DNA of 42,464 nt from IMG/VR virus record IMGVR_UViG_3300020463_000041, positions 1-42,464 of that record; one strand, given 5' to 3'. The first letter of the stretch is position 1; each line of letters begins with the position of its first letter. Under the pieces are notes generated by a model. That model did not search any database, had not been told where the DNA came from, and saw nothing but the letters and a program-made list of their open reading frames with translations. Shown here one piece after another: positions 7,337-17,038 of the stretch. The stretch is from a virus. The position numbers were made by a program, and so were the translations under genes.

Positions 7337-10300
7337 ATGGCAAACGAAGTACTTACTAGAACTCCTACCAGTACTGGTAATAGAAAAAAATTCACCTGGG
7401 CAGGATGGATAAAAAGAAATGATATAAATGCAAGTGGAGGAAATAGTTATCAAGGAATTTTTGCTGTCGGTACTTCTGATGGTGCGGAAGATACATTTAT
7501 GTTTTCTTCTGATCAAATCAGATTACGTTGCGAAAGTGGATCAGATGTAACAACATCTGAGAAATACAGGGACTCTGGAAATTGGATGCATGTGATAATG
7601 GTTGTAGATACCACATTATATGATCCAGACCATAGATGTATTTTTTATTTGAATGGTGTAAAATCAAATGTAATGTCTCAAGAAAATGACATTACTCAAA
7701 ACGCAAACTTAAGAATTAATAGTGCTGCTAAACATTATATTGGAGAATTTCCAAGAATTAATAATCATTTAGATGGTCAAATATATGATGTCTTCCTCGT
7801 AGATGGTCAAGCACTCACACCTGATGTGTTTGGTTTCTATAAAGATGGAGAAGGTTATCAGTCTTCTGGATCTTCTCATGCAACCGATTTCCGTCCTGGT
7901 CAGTGGATGCCACATGCACCATCAAAGATTAAAAAGGATATCAATCGTAGGGGTGGATTTGGTGTCAATGGATTCTATCTTCCTATGAATGATAGCTCCA
8001 ATCCTGGTGCTGACTTCCATATGACTCCTAATAGTATCATTAAACTCAAAGGAGAAGATCTACCACAACCACGTAATGGCGCTCCTACAACTTCTGATTC
8101 TTATGTCAGTCAGTTGAGACAAGAAACAGGAACACTTGGTTTTGATGGTGTTGTTAAGTTTGATGGTGTTGGTGATTACTTAACTTTTGATGGATCTTCA
8201 ATAGATTTTGGAACAGGAGATTTTACTGTAGAGGCATTTGTATATCATACTGGAGGTAATGATGATACAATTATCTCAGACCAAACTGGATTTACATTTA
8301 CTTATGGTAACAATGGAAAACTAAGATTTTATCATGCTAATGGTTCTAACGTAGTAGATGCGACTGTTAATTTTATTAGTTATCGTTGGGTTCATGTTGC
8401 TGTTGTCAGATCAAGTAACACATTGACATTTTATCAAGATGGAAATGCGGTTGGAAGTCATGCGTATAATAATGATATTGGCACTAATAGTACTACAACA
8501 TATATTGGAAAATATTTTGGAGGAACAGTACAAGACTTTGATGGATTTGTTTCTAACCTTCGCGTAATTCAGGGAACCGCACTCTACACAGCAAACTTTA
8601 CAGCACCATCAGCACCACTCACAAATGTAACCAACACAAAACTTCTGTGCTGTAATTCATCAACTTCCGCAACAGCAGCAACAGTCACACCTGGAACAAT
8701 TACTGCGAATGGTAATGCTTTTGCTACCAGAAATGAACTGACTGGTTCTATTCTTCTTGCTGTTCCTGGTATTACTGGTGGTCAGGGTAGTGGTTATGGT
8801 GACTACTCTGCTGATATAAAAGGTAGTGGAACCAATAAGACCATTACAGCAAATAATAATGCTACTGTTTCTGCAACGGCATCATATTATGGAAGTGCTA
8901 TGGCCTTTGATGGTACCACTGATTCCTTTCAATATTCCGTACCTAATAACGATGCATTGTTCTTACAGAACACCAATTTCACAATAGAGTGTTGGGTTTA
9001 TCCTAACACAAGTTTTACTGATGATAGATATTTGATTTTCCTTGGTAATGGATCTTCGTCTAATAATAATAGTTGTTATTACTTAAGAATATATGATACT
9101 TATTATCAAGGTATCATGGTTAATTCAAATAATCAATATGCAACAACTAGTAGTAATACATATAAATCAGAACAATGGACTCATGTTGCTTATGTAAGAG
9201 ATGGGAATGAACAGAGACTTTACCTCAACGGTGTATGTGAGACAGTCACTACTCACAGTATATTACCAAATGTTAATAATAGCTCCACATTCTTCATAGG
9301 TTCATCTCATGGTTTAAACAATAGTATTAACGCACAAATACAAGATGTTCGCATCTATGATGGTGTAGCAAAATACAAGGGTGGTTTTGATGTTCCCAAA
9401 CCTTACTCACCAGAAGGTATTGAAGAATTTAGAACAACTACTGATACTTGTAAGAATAACTTTGCTTCTTTGAATCCTCTTTCATATCAAACATCAGGAA
9501 CATATGGAACTTCATATCCAGTATTAACTGATGGAAACTTAAAATTTACGCATGGTCAAACTGGACAATGGGAAAGATCTAATTGTACAATGGGAGGTAG
9601 TGAAGGAAAGTGGTATTTTGAGTTTAAAATAGTATCTGGAGCAGGACTCTCGGGAAATAATGAAAACTGGGCAGTAGGTGTAAGAGAATCTGATAGTAGT
9701 AAATTCTATGACTGTTCAGATGGATTTGAAAATCAAGCAGACCATGTATATTGGATTGATGCAGGAACAGCAAAGATTGTAAGTAATCAATCTAGAGGTT
9801 CTGGATCTACATCAGGTATATCAGGTGTTGCTAATGGAGATATTATTAATATTGCCTTTGAAAAAACTGCAACGGCACTAAAAGTTTGGTTTGGAAAGAA
9901 CGGAACATACTTTAATAGTGGAAATCCTGCAACAGGTGCTAATCCAGCAGTGAATCATGCAACGACTACTGAATATATTATTCCTGCCGCATCATTTTAC
10001 CAGTATAGTGGTCAAGTTGAACCAGTTGGAACTTTCAACTTCGGTCAAAACCCAACATTCTCTGGAGCTGTAGCAGCAGGAACAAACGCAGATGATAGTG
10101 GTAAGGGACTGTTTAAGTATGCTGTGCCATCTGGTTATTCTGCATTATGTGAGGATAACTTACCTACTCCTGCGATTGCTGACCCTGGTAAGCACTTTAA
10201 GTGTGTGCTTTATGAGGGAAATGGTGGTCTTCAATCTGTAAATGGTGTTGGTTTCCAACCCGATTTTGTATGGATTAAGAGTAGAACTAGCAGTCATGGA

Positions 10301-11233
10301 TCTGGAGTTTTTGATGTTATTAGAGGTATAGAAAGATTAGATACATCATCTACACAGGAAGGTAGGACAAATGAAGGAAACATTGTCATTTCATCTGATG
10401 GTTTTGATATAACTTCTTCTCATCCAACTACTAATAATAGTGGTTCTGACATAGTATCCTGGTGTTGGAAAGCAGGTGGTGCCGCAGTATCAAACACTGA
10501 TGGAACTATCACATCACAGGTGAGTGCCAATCAGACTGCTGGATTTAGTATTGTAAAAGGAACTATGACTAGTGGAACAGATACTCTAGGTCATGGTCTT
10601 GGAAAAGCACCAAAAATGATAATTACCAAGCAAACAAATGGTACAACTGGTTGGTATACGTATCATAAGGACATTGGTTCTGGTAATACTCTAAGACTGG
10701 ATACTACTGCTGCATCAACATCATTCGCTCACTGGGTTACTGATCCAACAACATCTGTATTCTCAATGGGTAGTGGTTTTGGTTCTGGTGAAATATATGT
10801 TGCTTACTGCTTTGCAGAAATAGAAGGTTACAGTAAGATTGGAAGTTTTGAAGGAAATGGTAGTACTGATGGCACTTTTGTGTATTTGGGATTCAAACCT
10901 GCACTAGTCATAGCCAAGCAAATAGATACTGTATATACTGTTGGTGGTTCTGCTGCTACAAGTTGGGGTATGTGGGATTCATCCAGAATGCCAAATAATC
11001 CTGCAGGAAATCCACTCTGGGCAAATTTAAGCAGCACTGAAACTACTAGAGGTAACGGATCGAGTGCAAACACAGGAGGAAGTGATGGTAATGGTCTAGG
11101 TGGATTCCTAATGTGTGATCTATTATCAAATGGATTTAAGGCAAGATCTGCCGGAAGTGAATTTAATTCTGCAGGAACACATATCTACATGGCATGGGCA
11201 GAATCACCATTCAAGACTGCAAACGCCAAGTGA
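7337..11233 (+). CDS. Giant adhesin: three LamG domains, SPRY domain, DUF7483-like C-terminus
   Basis: A 1298-residue protein, the largest in the window. LamG/concanavalin A-like domains lie at about residues 19-165 (FTWAGWIKR, IYDVFLVDGQALTP), 273-430 (GDFTVEAFVYH, VSNLRVIQGTALYTANF) and 521-690 (FTIECWVYP, LYLNGV, IQDVRIYDG). A SPRY/B30.2-like domain spans about 726-905 (GKWYFEFKI, WAVGVRE, VWFGKNGTYF). The last 340 residues (GFQPDFVWIKSR, YCFAEIEGYSKIGSFEGNG) match a domain seen in marine phage fibres, which I believe is DUF7483. All are carbohydrate- or surface-binding folds, so host adsorption is likely. It has no own promoter; GAGGTAAG precedes ATG 7337. Confidence 0.9.
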   Translation: MANEVLTRTPTSTGNRKKFTWAGWIKRNDINASGGNSYQGIFAVGTSDGAEDTFMFSSDQIRLRCESGSDVTTSEKYRDSGNWMHVIMVVDTTLYDPDHRCIFYLNGVKSNVMSQENDITQNANLRINSAAKHYIGEFPRINNHLDGQIYDVFLVDGQALTPDVFGFYKDGEGYQSSGSSHATDFRPGQWMPHAPSKIKKDINRRGGFGVNGFYLPMNDSSNPGADFHMTPNSIIKLKGEDLPQPRNGAPTTSDSYVSQLRQETGTLGFDGVVKFDGVGDYLTFDGSSIDFGTGDFTVEAFVYHTGGNDDTIISDQTGFTFTYGNNGKLRFYHANGSNVVDATVNFISYRWVHVAVVRSSNTLTFYQDGNAVGSHAYNNDIGTNSTTTYIGKYFGGTVQDFDGFVSNLRVIQGTALYTANFTAPSAPLTNVTNTKLLCCNSSTSATAATVTPGTITANGNAFATRNELTGSILLAVPGITGGQGSGYGDYSADIKGSGTNKTITANNNATVSATASYYGSAMAFDGTTDSFQYSVPNNDALFLQNTNFTIECWVYPNTSFTDDRYLIFLGNGSSSNNNSCYYLRIYDTYYQGIMVNSNNQYATTSSNTYKSEQWTHVAYVRDGNEQRLYLNGVCETVTTHSILPNVNNSSTFFIGSSHGLNNSINAQIQDVRIYDGVAKYKGGFDVPKPYSPEGIEEFRTTTDTCKNNFASLNPLSYQTSGTYGTSYPVLTDGNLKFTHGQTGQWERSNCTMGGSEGKWYFEFKIVSGAGLSGNNENWAVGVRESDSSKFYDCSDGFENQADHVYWIDAGTAKIVSNQSRGSGSTSGISGVANGDIINIAFEKTATALKVWFGKNGTYFNSGNPATGANPAVNHATTTEYIIPAASFYQYSGQVEPVGTFNFGQNPTFSGAVAAGTNADDSGKGLFKYAVPSGYSALCEDNLPTPAIADPGKHFKCVLYEGNGGLQSVNGVGFQPDFVWIKSRTSSHGSGVFDVIRGIERLDTSSTQEGRTNEGNIVISSDGFDITSSHPTTNNSGSDIVSWCWKAGGAAVSNTDGTITSQVSANQTAGFSIVKGTMTSGTDTLGHGLGKAPKMIITKQTNGTTGWYTYHKDIGSGNTLRLDTTAASTSFAHWVTDPTTSVFSMGSGFGSGEIYVAYCFAEIEGYSKIGSFEGNGSTDGTFVYLGFKPALVIAKQIDTVYTVGGSAATSWGMWDSSRMPNNPAGNPLWANLSSTETTRGNGSSANTGGSDGNGLGGFLMCDLLSNGFKARSAGSEFNSAGTHIYMAWAESPFKTANAK

Positions 11234-11248
11234 TAAATAACTAAAAAG
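11232..11248 (+). promoter_or_regulatory. Late-type promoter (TAAATA)
   Basis: GATAAATAACTAAAAAG, overlapping the TGA stop of the giant adhesin; TAAATA at 11234-11239; 9 bp before ATG 11257. Confidence 0.75.
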
Positions 11249-11256
11249 GTTTTACA

Positions 11257-11697
11257 ATGGCGATTGGAAATCCCATTACTAGTGAAAATAATTTTAGGAT
11301 AAACAAGTTTGGTCCATTTCAAGGACAAACATTGTTCACAATTAATAATGGATACCAATTAGGTAAGATTTCTGTCTTCAGAAATGGTATACGACTCACA
11401 GACGGTATTGATTTTACAGCTTCTGATGGTTCTACTGTCACATTTAATACTGGCTGTAATCTCGGTGATGATATAGTTATTGAAGTTCTTGACACGTTCA
11501 GTGTTGCTGATGTTTCTGGAAGTGGTGGTGGGGCCACTGGAAGTAGTGGAGATGAAGTATTTCATGAAAATGAACAAGTGGTGACAGCAAATTATACGTT
11601 AAGTAATGCTAAAAGTGCTATGAGTGTTGGTCCTGTGACTTTGAACGCAGGAGTGGTAGTTACCATCCCTGCAAATCGAAGATGGGTAGTTCTCTAG
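11257..11697 (+). CDS. Fibre-associated protein with FRNGIRL/DFTA module
   Basis: A 146-residue protein. Residues about 22-85 carry the module also seen in the 1993-2640 product (TLFTINNGY, ISVFRNGIRL, IDFTASDGSTVTF, GDDIVIEVLD). A Gly/Ser linker follows, then a short beta-domain ending VTIPANRRWVVL, typical of proteins that cap or connect fibres. The gene sits directly upstream of a fibre gene, with a TAGGAG ribosome-binding site at the junction. Confidence 0.83.
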   Translation: MAIGNPITSENNFRINKFGPFQGQTLFTINNGYQLGKISVFRNGIRLTDGIDFTASDGSTVTFNTGCNLGDDIVIEVLDTFSVADVSGSGGGATGSSGDEVFHENEQVVTANYTLSNAKSAMSVGPVTLNAGVVVTIPANRRWVVL

Positions 11698-11706
11698 GAG
11701 TAAGTC

Positions 11707-13359
11707 ATGGCAGTCTCAATTTCTGGTGAAGGTGTCATCAGTGGTAGTAGTAATTATTCCTTCGACTCGAAAGTATCGGTTGGTGGTACTCTGACTTATG
11801 AAGACGTAAGTAGTGTTGACTCAGTTGGTATTATAACAGCAAGATCAGGTATTCATATAGATGATAGTATTGTTCATATTGGAGATACTGATACTAAAAT
11901 AAGATTCCCTGCTGCTGATACGATTACTGCAGAAACTGGTGGAACAGAAAGACTTCGTATAGATTCAAGTGGGCGATTGCTCCTGGGTACTACATCTTTA
12001 ATAAGCAGTAGTGTTGCTGCTAATCTTCAAGTTGCGTCTGATTTTGGATCTCGTCTTAATATTGCTCGCAGTGATACTACAACTGCTGCAGACAATCTGA
12101 TTGGGGCCTTTGATTTTTATGGTAATGATAGTAATGGTACTTATCAAAATTGTGCTCGTATTCTTGCTGAAGCAGATCTTGACCACGACACTGATGATAA
12201 ACCAACTCGTTTAACATTTTATACAGCACCAGATGGTTCTGCCACACCATCAGAAAGACTTCGTATAACTTCTGGTGGTGATGTTGGTATTGGAGATAAT
12301 GCTCCTAATAGTAATTATGGAACAAACTTAAGTGTTCATAGCACTGCGACAGATGGCGCAAGACTTAAAATAAGCGATGGAACAACTGGTAAAGGAAATA
12401 CTGATGGTCTTGATATAATATCGACAGGCGGTGCGGCTTATATTATGAACCGTTATGCGGGGGCGATGCATCTTGCGACTAGTAACATAAACAGAATTAA
12501 TATAACTTCTGCTGGTAATGTAGGTATCAATGAATCTAGTCCTGGTGGTCTACTTCAAGTTGGAGCTTCTAGTGGTTCACATGTAATAATTACACCAAAC
12601 ACAGGTATAGATGTCAATGATGGAGCAATTAACCTTTATCAAGCAACATCAAATGCCAATGCTACTCCATTTATTATATCATCTGATGTAGGTGGTACAG
12701 AAACTGAAAAACTTCGTATAACTGCTGCTGGTAAAGTTGGTATCAATCAAGCTACTCCAACACAAGCACTTGATGTTGTCGGAAGAATAATTAAGACAGA
12801 GTACAACCCAGGCGAATTGATTGAATGTATTGAGACAATTGCAAATGGCGTATCAATTACTACTTCTACTGGAACACATACTATACAAAATGTAACTGGA
12901 ACTCAAGATCTTACAACTTCCTATTTAATTATAGAAGGTTCACAAATTACTTACAGTATTCCTGTAGGGGCTAAGAGACTTATTTACGAATTCTGGTGTT
13001 TCATGCGTGACAAGGATGTTGGACCACTTTTACACTTTCAAGGTTCAGTAACTGCTGATGGTACTTCTGCATTTCCAACTTATGTAGAAACCTCTAGACA
13101 TACCTGGAGAGGTTCAACTGCGAATGCCGACTACCAGCAGTGGATACATAATCAAATGGTTCTCTTTAATACCACTTCCGGGGAGGATCAAGCAGGGGGT
13201 TATCTTAATTCTCTTGGTGGTACTACAAGAACTTTTAGATTTCATTGTAGAGAATATAGTGGGACGTATGAAGCACAGTTGCATACCACAAACAACTGGG
13301 ACGGCTCTGGAACTGACATTTTGGTTCGTCCTCAAATCAGAATTGCTGTTTATGCTTAA
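11707..13359 (+). CDS. Tail-fibre-like protein with array cassette
   Basis: A 550-residue protein. The shared cassette is near the N-terminus (residues about 22-90: VGGTLTYEDV, DDSIVHIGDTDTKIRF, ERLRIDSSGRLLLG). ERLRITSGGDVGIG, INITSAGNVGI and KLRITAAGKVGI repeats follow along the shaft. From about residue 360 a distinct C-terminal domain begins (EYNPGELIECIET, YEFWCFMRDKDVGP, FHCREYSG, PQIRIAVYA), seen in other marine phage fibres and likely the receptor-binding knob. SD-like TAGGAGTAAG precedes ATG. Confidence 0.88.
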   Translation: MAVSISGEGVISGSSNYSFDSKVSVGGTLTYEDVSSVDSVGIITARSGIHIDDSIVHIGDTDTKIRFPAADTITAETGGTERLRIDSSGRLLLGTTSLISSSVAANLQVASDFGSRLNIARSDTTTAADNLIGAFDFYGNDSNGTYQNCARILAEADLDHDTDDKPTRLTFYTAPDGSATPSERLRITSGGDVGIGDNAPNSNYGTNLSVHSTATDGARLKISDGTTGKGNTDGLDIISTGGAAYIMNRYAGAMHLATSNINRINITSAGNVGINESSPGGLLQVGASSGSHVIITPNTGIDVNDGAINLYQATSNANATPFIISSDVGGTETEKLRITAAGKVGINQATPTQALDVVGRIIKTEYNPGELIECIETIANGVSITTSTGTHTIQNVTGTQDLTTSYLIIEGSQITYSIPVGAKRLIYEFWCFMRDKDVGPLLHFQGSVTADGTSAFPTYVETSRHTWRGSTANADYQQWIHNQMVLFNTTSGEDQAGGYLNSLGGTTRTFRFHCREYSGTYEAQLHTTNNWDGSGTDILVRPQIRIAVYA

Positions 13360-13368
13360 TTCCACCCC

Positions 13369-13376
13369 TATAAATA
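13369..13376 (+). promoter_or_regulatory. Perfect T4-type late promoter TATAAATA
   Basis: TATAAATA is the exact T4 late consensus, unlike the GATAAATA form used elsewhere in the array. It sits in a 55-bp gap and would start a structured leader before ATG 13415. Confidence 0.85.
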
Positions 13377-13383
13377 TTTAAGC

Positions 13384-13412
13384 CTAAACCTGTTTAGTTC
13401 GGAGGACAATCC
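13384..13412 (+). promoter_or_regulatory. Structured leader: palindrome and hairpin at ribosome-binding site
   Basis: CTAAAC (13384-13389) and GTTTAG (13392-13397) form a perfect inverted repeat in the expected 5' leader. Just after it AGGACAATCCT can fold AGGA on TCCT, placing the Shine-Dalgarno GGAGGA inside a small hairpin. It may tune stability or translation of the next gene. Confidence 0.5.
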
Positions 13413-13414
13413 TA

Positions 13415-13702
13415 ATGGCACTTTCTGAAAGATTTGAAAACGACAAGATTGAAGTCGTTGGAACCTATAAAGCGGTTCAAGTACGTAAAGCAAATATCAT
13501 TGAAAAAGATGGTGTAGAAATTTCACGAACATTTGAACGTCGTGCATTGATGTCAGGAACGATTGATGATAGTGACAATTTTGTAGACACAGACATTAGC
13601 ACTGAAGATACTGATGTTCAAGCTATTTGTAATGCTGCTTGGACAACCACTGTAAAAGATGCCTATAAGGTATTTCTCATTGCAAATAAATCAGGAACCT
13701 AA
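13415..13702 (+). CDS. Small conserved structural-region protein
   Basis: A 95-residue protein starting MALSERFENDKIEVVGTYKAVQVRKANIIEKDG. It has no signal peptide, membrane segment or enzyme motif. Its charged character and the phrase ISRTFERRALMSG differ from the Ser/Thr/Gly-rich fibres. I recognise similar short proteins beside cyanophage fibre genes but not their function. It has the best late promoter and a strong ribosome-binding site (GGAGGA), suggesting high late expression. Confidence 0.82.
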   Translation: MALSERFENDKIEVVGTYKAVQVRKANIIEKDGVEISRTFERRALMSGTIDDSDNFVDTDISTEDTDVQAICNAAWTTTVKDAYKVFLIANKSGT

Positions 13703-13705
13703 TAA

Positions 13706-14929
13706 ATGAGCACCCTCAAGACAAATACTCTTCAACACTTAGATAGTGGTTCAGCTAACATTGAGTTGGCCAAGGGTGGGGGTGCAATTCATTCTGGAAT
13801 CTCTACATTTCAGGAGGACATACATCTAAATGATATTGTTCATCTACAAGACACTGATACAAAAATAAGATTCCCTGCTGCTGATACATTTACGGTAGAA
13901 ACTGCTGGTAGTGAAAGAGTTCGTGTAACTTCTGCTGGTCTGGTTGGTATTGGAACTAATAATCCCTCATACAAACTTCAAGTTGAAAATGCAGGAACTG
14001 CATTAGGTAGATTTTTAAGAACTAATGCTGGTGCAGGACTATTTCAGATAATGTCCCAAGATGGTGGAAATATAATTCTTGGTCTTGGTGATGTTTCTGA
14101 TCCTGATATTCAATATATTAAATCTGATAATTCAGATAATTCTCTTTCTTTAGGAACAAATACTGCCGAAAGACTTCGTATAACTTCTGCTGGTGATGTA
14201 AATATTGGACCATCTGCAAATGCAAATGGACACGGATTACTTACTCTTTCTCAAACTGCTTTATCGGCATTTAATGCTTTAGTTATCCAACAAGGGAACA
14301 CTCAATTTACGGCAACAGATGGTTTACATATTGGTATTGATGCTGGAGTACATGCGTACATAAAACAATTTGAAAATCGTGATATCTATTTCACAACGGG
14401 AACCACAAATACTGAAAGACTTCGTATTCTCTCTGATGGTGGTATAACATTCAATGGTGATACTACAACTGCTAATGCACTAGATGACTACGAGGAAGGG
14501 ACCATCACAACATGGAGACTTGTAAAAAATGATGCTAATACAAATGGAGCAAATCATGCCCAAACTGAAGTTTATTATACAAAAATAGGAAGATGTGTTT
14601 ATATTAGTGGACATATTAGAACTGATGGTACTGAAACAAGTAAAACTGGAAATTTAAAGCTTGTAAGCACAGCTGATGGTAGTACTGCAGCAACACTACC
14701 CTTCGTTCCAAATCATAGGGGTGGATTACCAATCGTTCATACGAGATCATGTAGTACATCTGATACTACATATGGTTTGTCTGTAGGATTTAGGGAGAAT
14801 AATTCAACGGTTTATGTTTATGCTAATGACACTACCGGTGATTATATTATTGACAGTAATACTTTAGATACTAATACACAAACAAATCTTGTAATCACCT
14901 TCAACGGTCATTATTTTACCGACTCCTAA
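13706..14929 (+). CDS. Tail-fibre-like protein with DYEEG-type knob
   Basis: A 407-residue protein starting MSTLKTNTLQHLDSGSANIELAKGG. The shared cassette is at about residues 38-93 (DIVHLQDTDTKIRFPAAD, ERVRVTSAGLVGIG). ERLRITSAGDVNIG and ERLRILSDGGI repeats follow. At residue 258 LDDYEEGTIT opens a C-terminal domain of the kind that ends many marine phage fibres; the 24782-25846 product uses LDDYEEGTWTPVFSG at the equivalent place. This knob probably contacts the receptor. It follows the previous gene by three bases. Confidence 0.88.
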   Translation: MSTLKTNTLQHLDSGSANIELAKGGGAIHSGISTFQEDIHLNDIVHLQDTDTKIRFPAADTFTVETAGSERVRVTSAGLVGIGTNNPSYKLQVENAGTALGRFLRTNAGAGLFQIMSQDGGNIILGLGDVSDPDIQYIKSDNSDNSLSLGTNTAERLRITSAGDVNIGPSANANGHGLLTLSQTALSAFNALVIQQGNTQFTATDGLHIGIDAGVHAYIKQFENRDIYFTTGTTNTERLRILSDGGITFNGDTTTANALDDYEEGTITTWRLVKNDANTNGANHAQTEVYYTKIGRCVYISGHIRTDGTETSKTGNLKLVSTADGSTAATLPFVPNHRGGLPIVHTRSCSTSDTTYGLSVGFRENNSTVYVYANDTTGDYIIDSNTLDTNTQTNLVITFNGHYFTDS

Positions 14930-14940
14930 ATAACTAAAAA
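14924..14940 (+). promoter_or_regulatory. Late-type promoter (CCTAAATA)
   Basis: CCTAAATAACTAAAAAG; TAAATA at 14926-14931 includes the upstream TAA stop; 8 bp before ATG 14949. Confidence 0.7.
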
Positions 14941-14948
14941 GAGTTCTG

Positions 14949-17018
14949 ATGTCAAGGGCAAGAGACTTATCAAGATTTGCAAATAACCAAGCTATAAGTA
15001 TTGATTCTTCTCTTAATGTAGGTATCAATTCAACATCCCCTGACGCTAAATTAGATGTTGCTGGTATCGTAAGTGCTACAGAATTTTTTGGTGATGGTTC
15101 AAATCTAACCGGTGTATCAAGTCCAGGATTAGGAACTGCCTTAAGTGATGACACTACCAGTCCTCTTAATTCTATCTATTTCACGAATGCAAACTTATCT
15201 GTTGCATCGACGATTACAGTAAATCCACCATCATCAGCATCAGCAGCATTCACACAATATGCAAATATTGTTCTTCAGAATGACGCGGATTTAATTGTTG
15301 CTGATGGTGATACATTTATTCCAGATATTCTGGGTATTGGAACGGATGTTGATGAGCCAGGGACACTTACTGGTGGTGCAGGAAAATTAAGAGTAGATAA
15401 TATAACAAATAAAGCGGGAACTGGATCTCCAAATTTCCCCTTTGGTATGGTAATCGCTGGTATATTTACTGCCACAGGGGGGTCTTTTAGTGGTAATGTT
15501 TCTGTTGGTGGTACATTAACATATGAAGATGTAACTAATATTGATTCGGTTGGTATTATTACAGCGCAGTCTGGTATTCATATAGACGATAGTATTGTTC
15601 ATCTAGGAGATACTAATACCAAGATCAGATTCCCTGCTGCTGATACGATTACTGCAGAAACTGGTGGAACAGAAAGACTTCGTATAACTTCTGATGGTAA
15701 AGTTGGCATCGGACTTACTAATCCAGATGTTTTTTCTGCATCAGCCGATGATTTAGTCATTAGAACTACTGGCGATACAGGAATTACAATCAGATCAGGA
15801 GCATCTGATTCTGGAAATATCTTTTTTGCTAGTGCAGATAGTGCTTCTAGTAATAATGGAATCATAAAATATCTTCAAAATACTAAAGAACTGCGATTCC
15901 AAAACTATGGTTCAGGAAGTGAGTTCTTTACTTTTTATGCTCAAGGTAATGAAAAAGTTCGTATAACTTCTGCTGGTAATGTTGGTATCGGACTGACTAA
16001 TCCAACAGGAAAGTTACACACTATTGGTGATGTAATGATACAAGGCACTGGCGGAGTTGGAGAACAAACACTCTTTATTGGTAGATCTGCAACTTTTTTA
16101 CCAAATAGTAGAGGTGTTGCTGTTGCAGCAGATCAAAATGCCTCAGCATTTCATGATATGGTGTTGAAAACCTCTACAAATAGTAGTGGTCTTGTTGAAC
16201 AAGTTCGTATAACTTCTAATGGAAATGTAGCGATTGGAACCGATACAATATCAAATTCTAATTTGACAATTTTTGGTGATGGAACTACTGATAATAAACC
16301 AGCAACACTATATCAAAATGCGCTAACTGGAACAGGTTCGGATAGTGGTTTCTATGTTGGAACTAACCATAATGATCAGGTTGGATATGTGTGGAATTAT
16401 GAACCTCACGCGCTAAGTTTTGCTACAAATGATACTGTAAGACTGGGTATAACCTCAGAGGGTTATTTAAATCCCGCCCCTTCTGGAATGGTGATAAGGA
16501 GTGGTTTTTATGATCCAGGAACCGGAACTAATGCAACAACATCGACCACTTCATCGACATTCACAACCCTTAATGTTGATGGAACGGGTCAAGTAGGACA
16601 TAATATAGGTAAATTCAGTACGGACGGACTCACATATACTAAAGTAAGTTCTAATAGTCATCTGAATATTAGTATATCCATACCGTTTTATCTTGCCACT
16701 GGCGGTACTGGTTTTGGTATTAGAGCTCTGTTGAGTACAGATGATGGAAATAATTATTATGTAGTAACTGGATTAAGCAATGGACCCGCTGACAAATGGG
16801 GTGCAGGTGGTTACGGTGGTAACACATCTGGTATATTAAATTATACTTGGAATACAAGAATGAATTCCTCTCGGGCATCAGCAATACTTTCAAAAACAGG
16901 AACTATTAGATTCTATTTTCAGGTGGCTGTTTGGTCTAGTTCCGATACATTAACAATTGGTGATTATCCTAGTTATAACAAAAAATCTTCAATTATAGTA
17001 CAAGAAATTGCTGAATAA
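14949..17018 (+). CDS. Tail-fibre-like protein with array cassette
   Basis: A 689-residue protein with the MSRARDLSRFANNQ N-terminus typical of cyanophage fibres. FFGDGSNLTGVSSPG lies near residue 44. The full cassette spans about 181-260 (SGNVSVGGTLTYEDV, DDSIVHLGDTNTKIRF, ERLRITSDGKVGIG). Further KVRITSAGNVGIG and QVRITSNGNVAIG units follow. The last 180 residues form a separate beta-rich domain (FTTLNVDGTGQVGHNIGKF, IRFYFQVAVWSS, SIIVQEIAE), presumably the tip. The stop is embedded in the next late promoter. Confidence 0.88.
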   Translation: MSRARDLSRFANNQAISIDSSLNVGINSTSPDAKLDVAGIVSATEFFGDGSNLTGVSSPGLGTALSDDTTSPLNSIYFTNANLSVASTITVNPPSSASAAFTQYANIVLQNDADLIVADGDTFIPDILGIGTDVDEPGTLTGGAGKLRVDNITNKAGTGSPNFPFGMVIAGIFTATGGSFSGNVSVGGTLTYEDVTNIDSVGIITAQSGIHIDDSIVHLGDTNTKIRFPAADTITAETGGTERLRITSDGKVGIGLTNPDVFSASADDLVIRTTGDTGITIRSGASDSGNIFFASADSASSNNGIIKYLQNTKELRFQNYGSGSEFFTFYAQGNEKVRITSAGNVGIGLTNPTGKLHTIGDVMIQGTGGVGEQTLFIGRSATFLPNSRGVAVAADQNASAFHDMVLKTSTNSSGLVEQVRITSNGNVAIGTDTISNSNLTIFGDGTTDNKPATLYQNALTGTGSDSGFYVGTNHNDQVGYVWNYEPHALSFATNDTVRLGITSEGYLNPAPSGMVIRSGFYDPGTGTNATTSTTSSTFTTLNVDGTGQVGHNIGKFSTDGLTYTKVSSNSHLNISISIPFYLATGGTGFGIRALLSTDDGNNYYVVTGLSNGPADKWGAGGYGGNTSGILNYTWNTRMNSSRASAILSKTGTIRFYFQVAVWSSSDTLTIGDYPSYNKKSSIIVQEIAE

Positions 17019-17031
17019 ATAACTAAAAAAG
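17014..17031 (+). promoter_or_regulatory. Late-type promoter (AATAAATA)
   Basis: GAATAAATAACTAAAAAA; TAAATA at 17016-17021 contains the upstream stop; 8 bp before ATG 17039. Confidence 0.72.
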
Positions 17032-17038
17032 TACTCTG

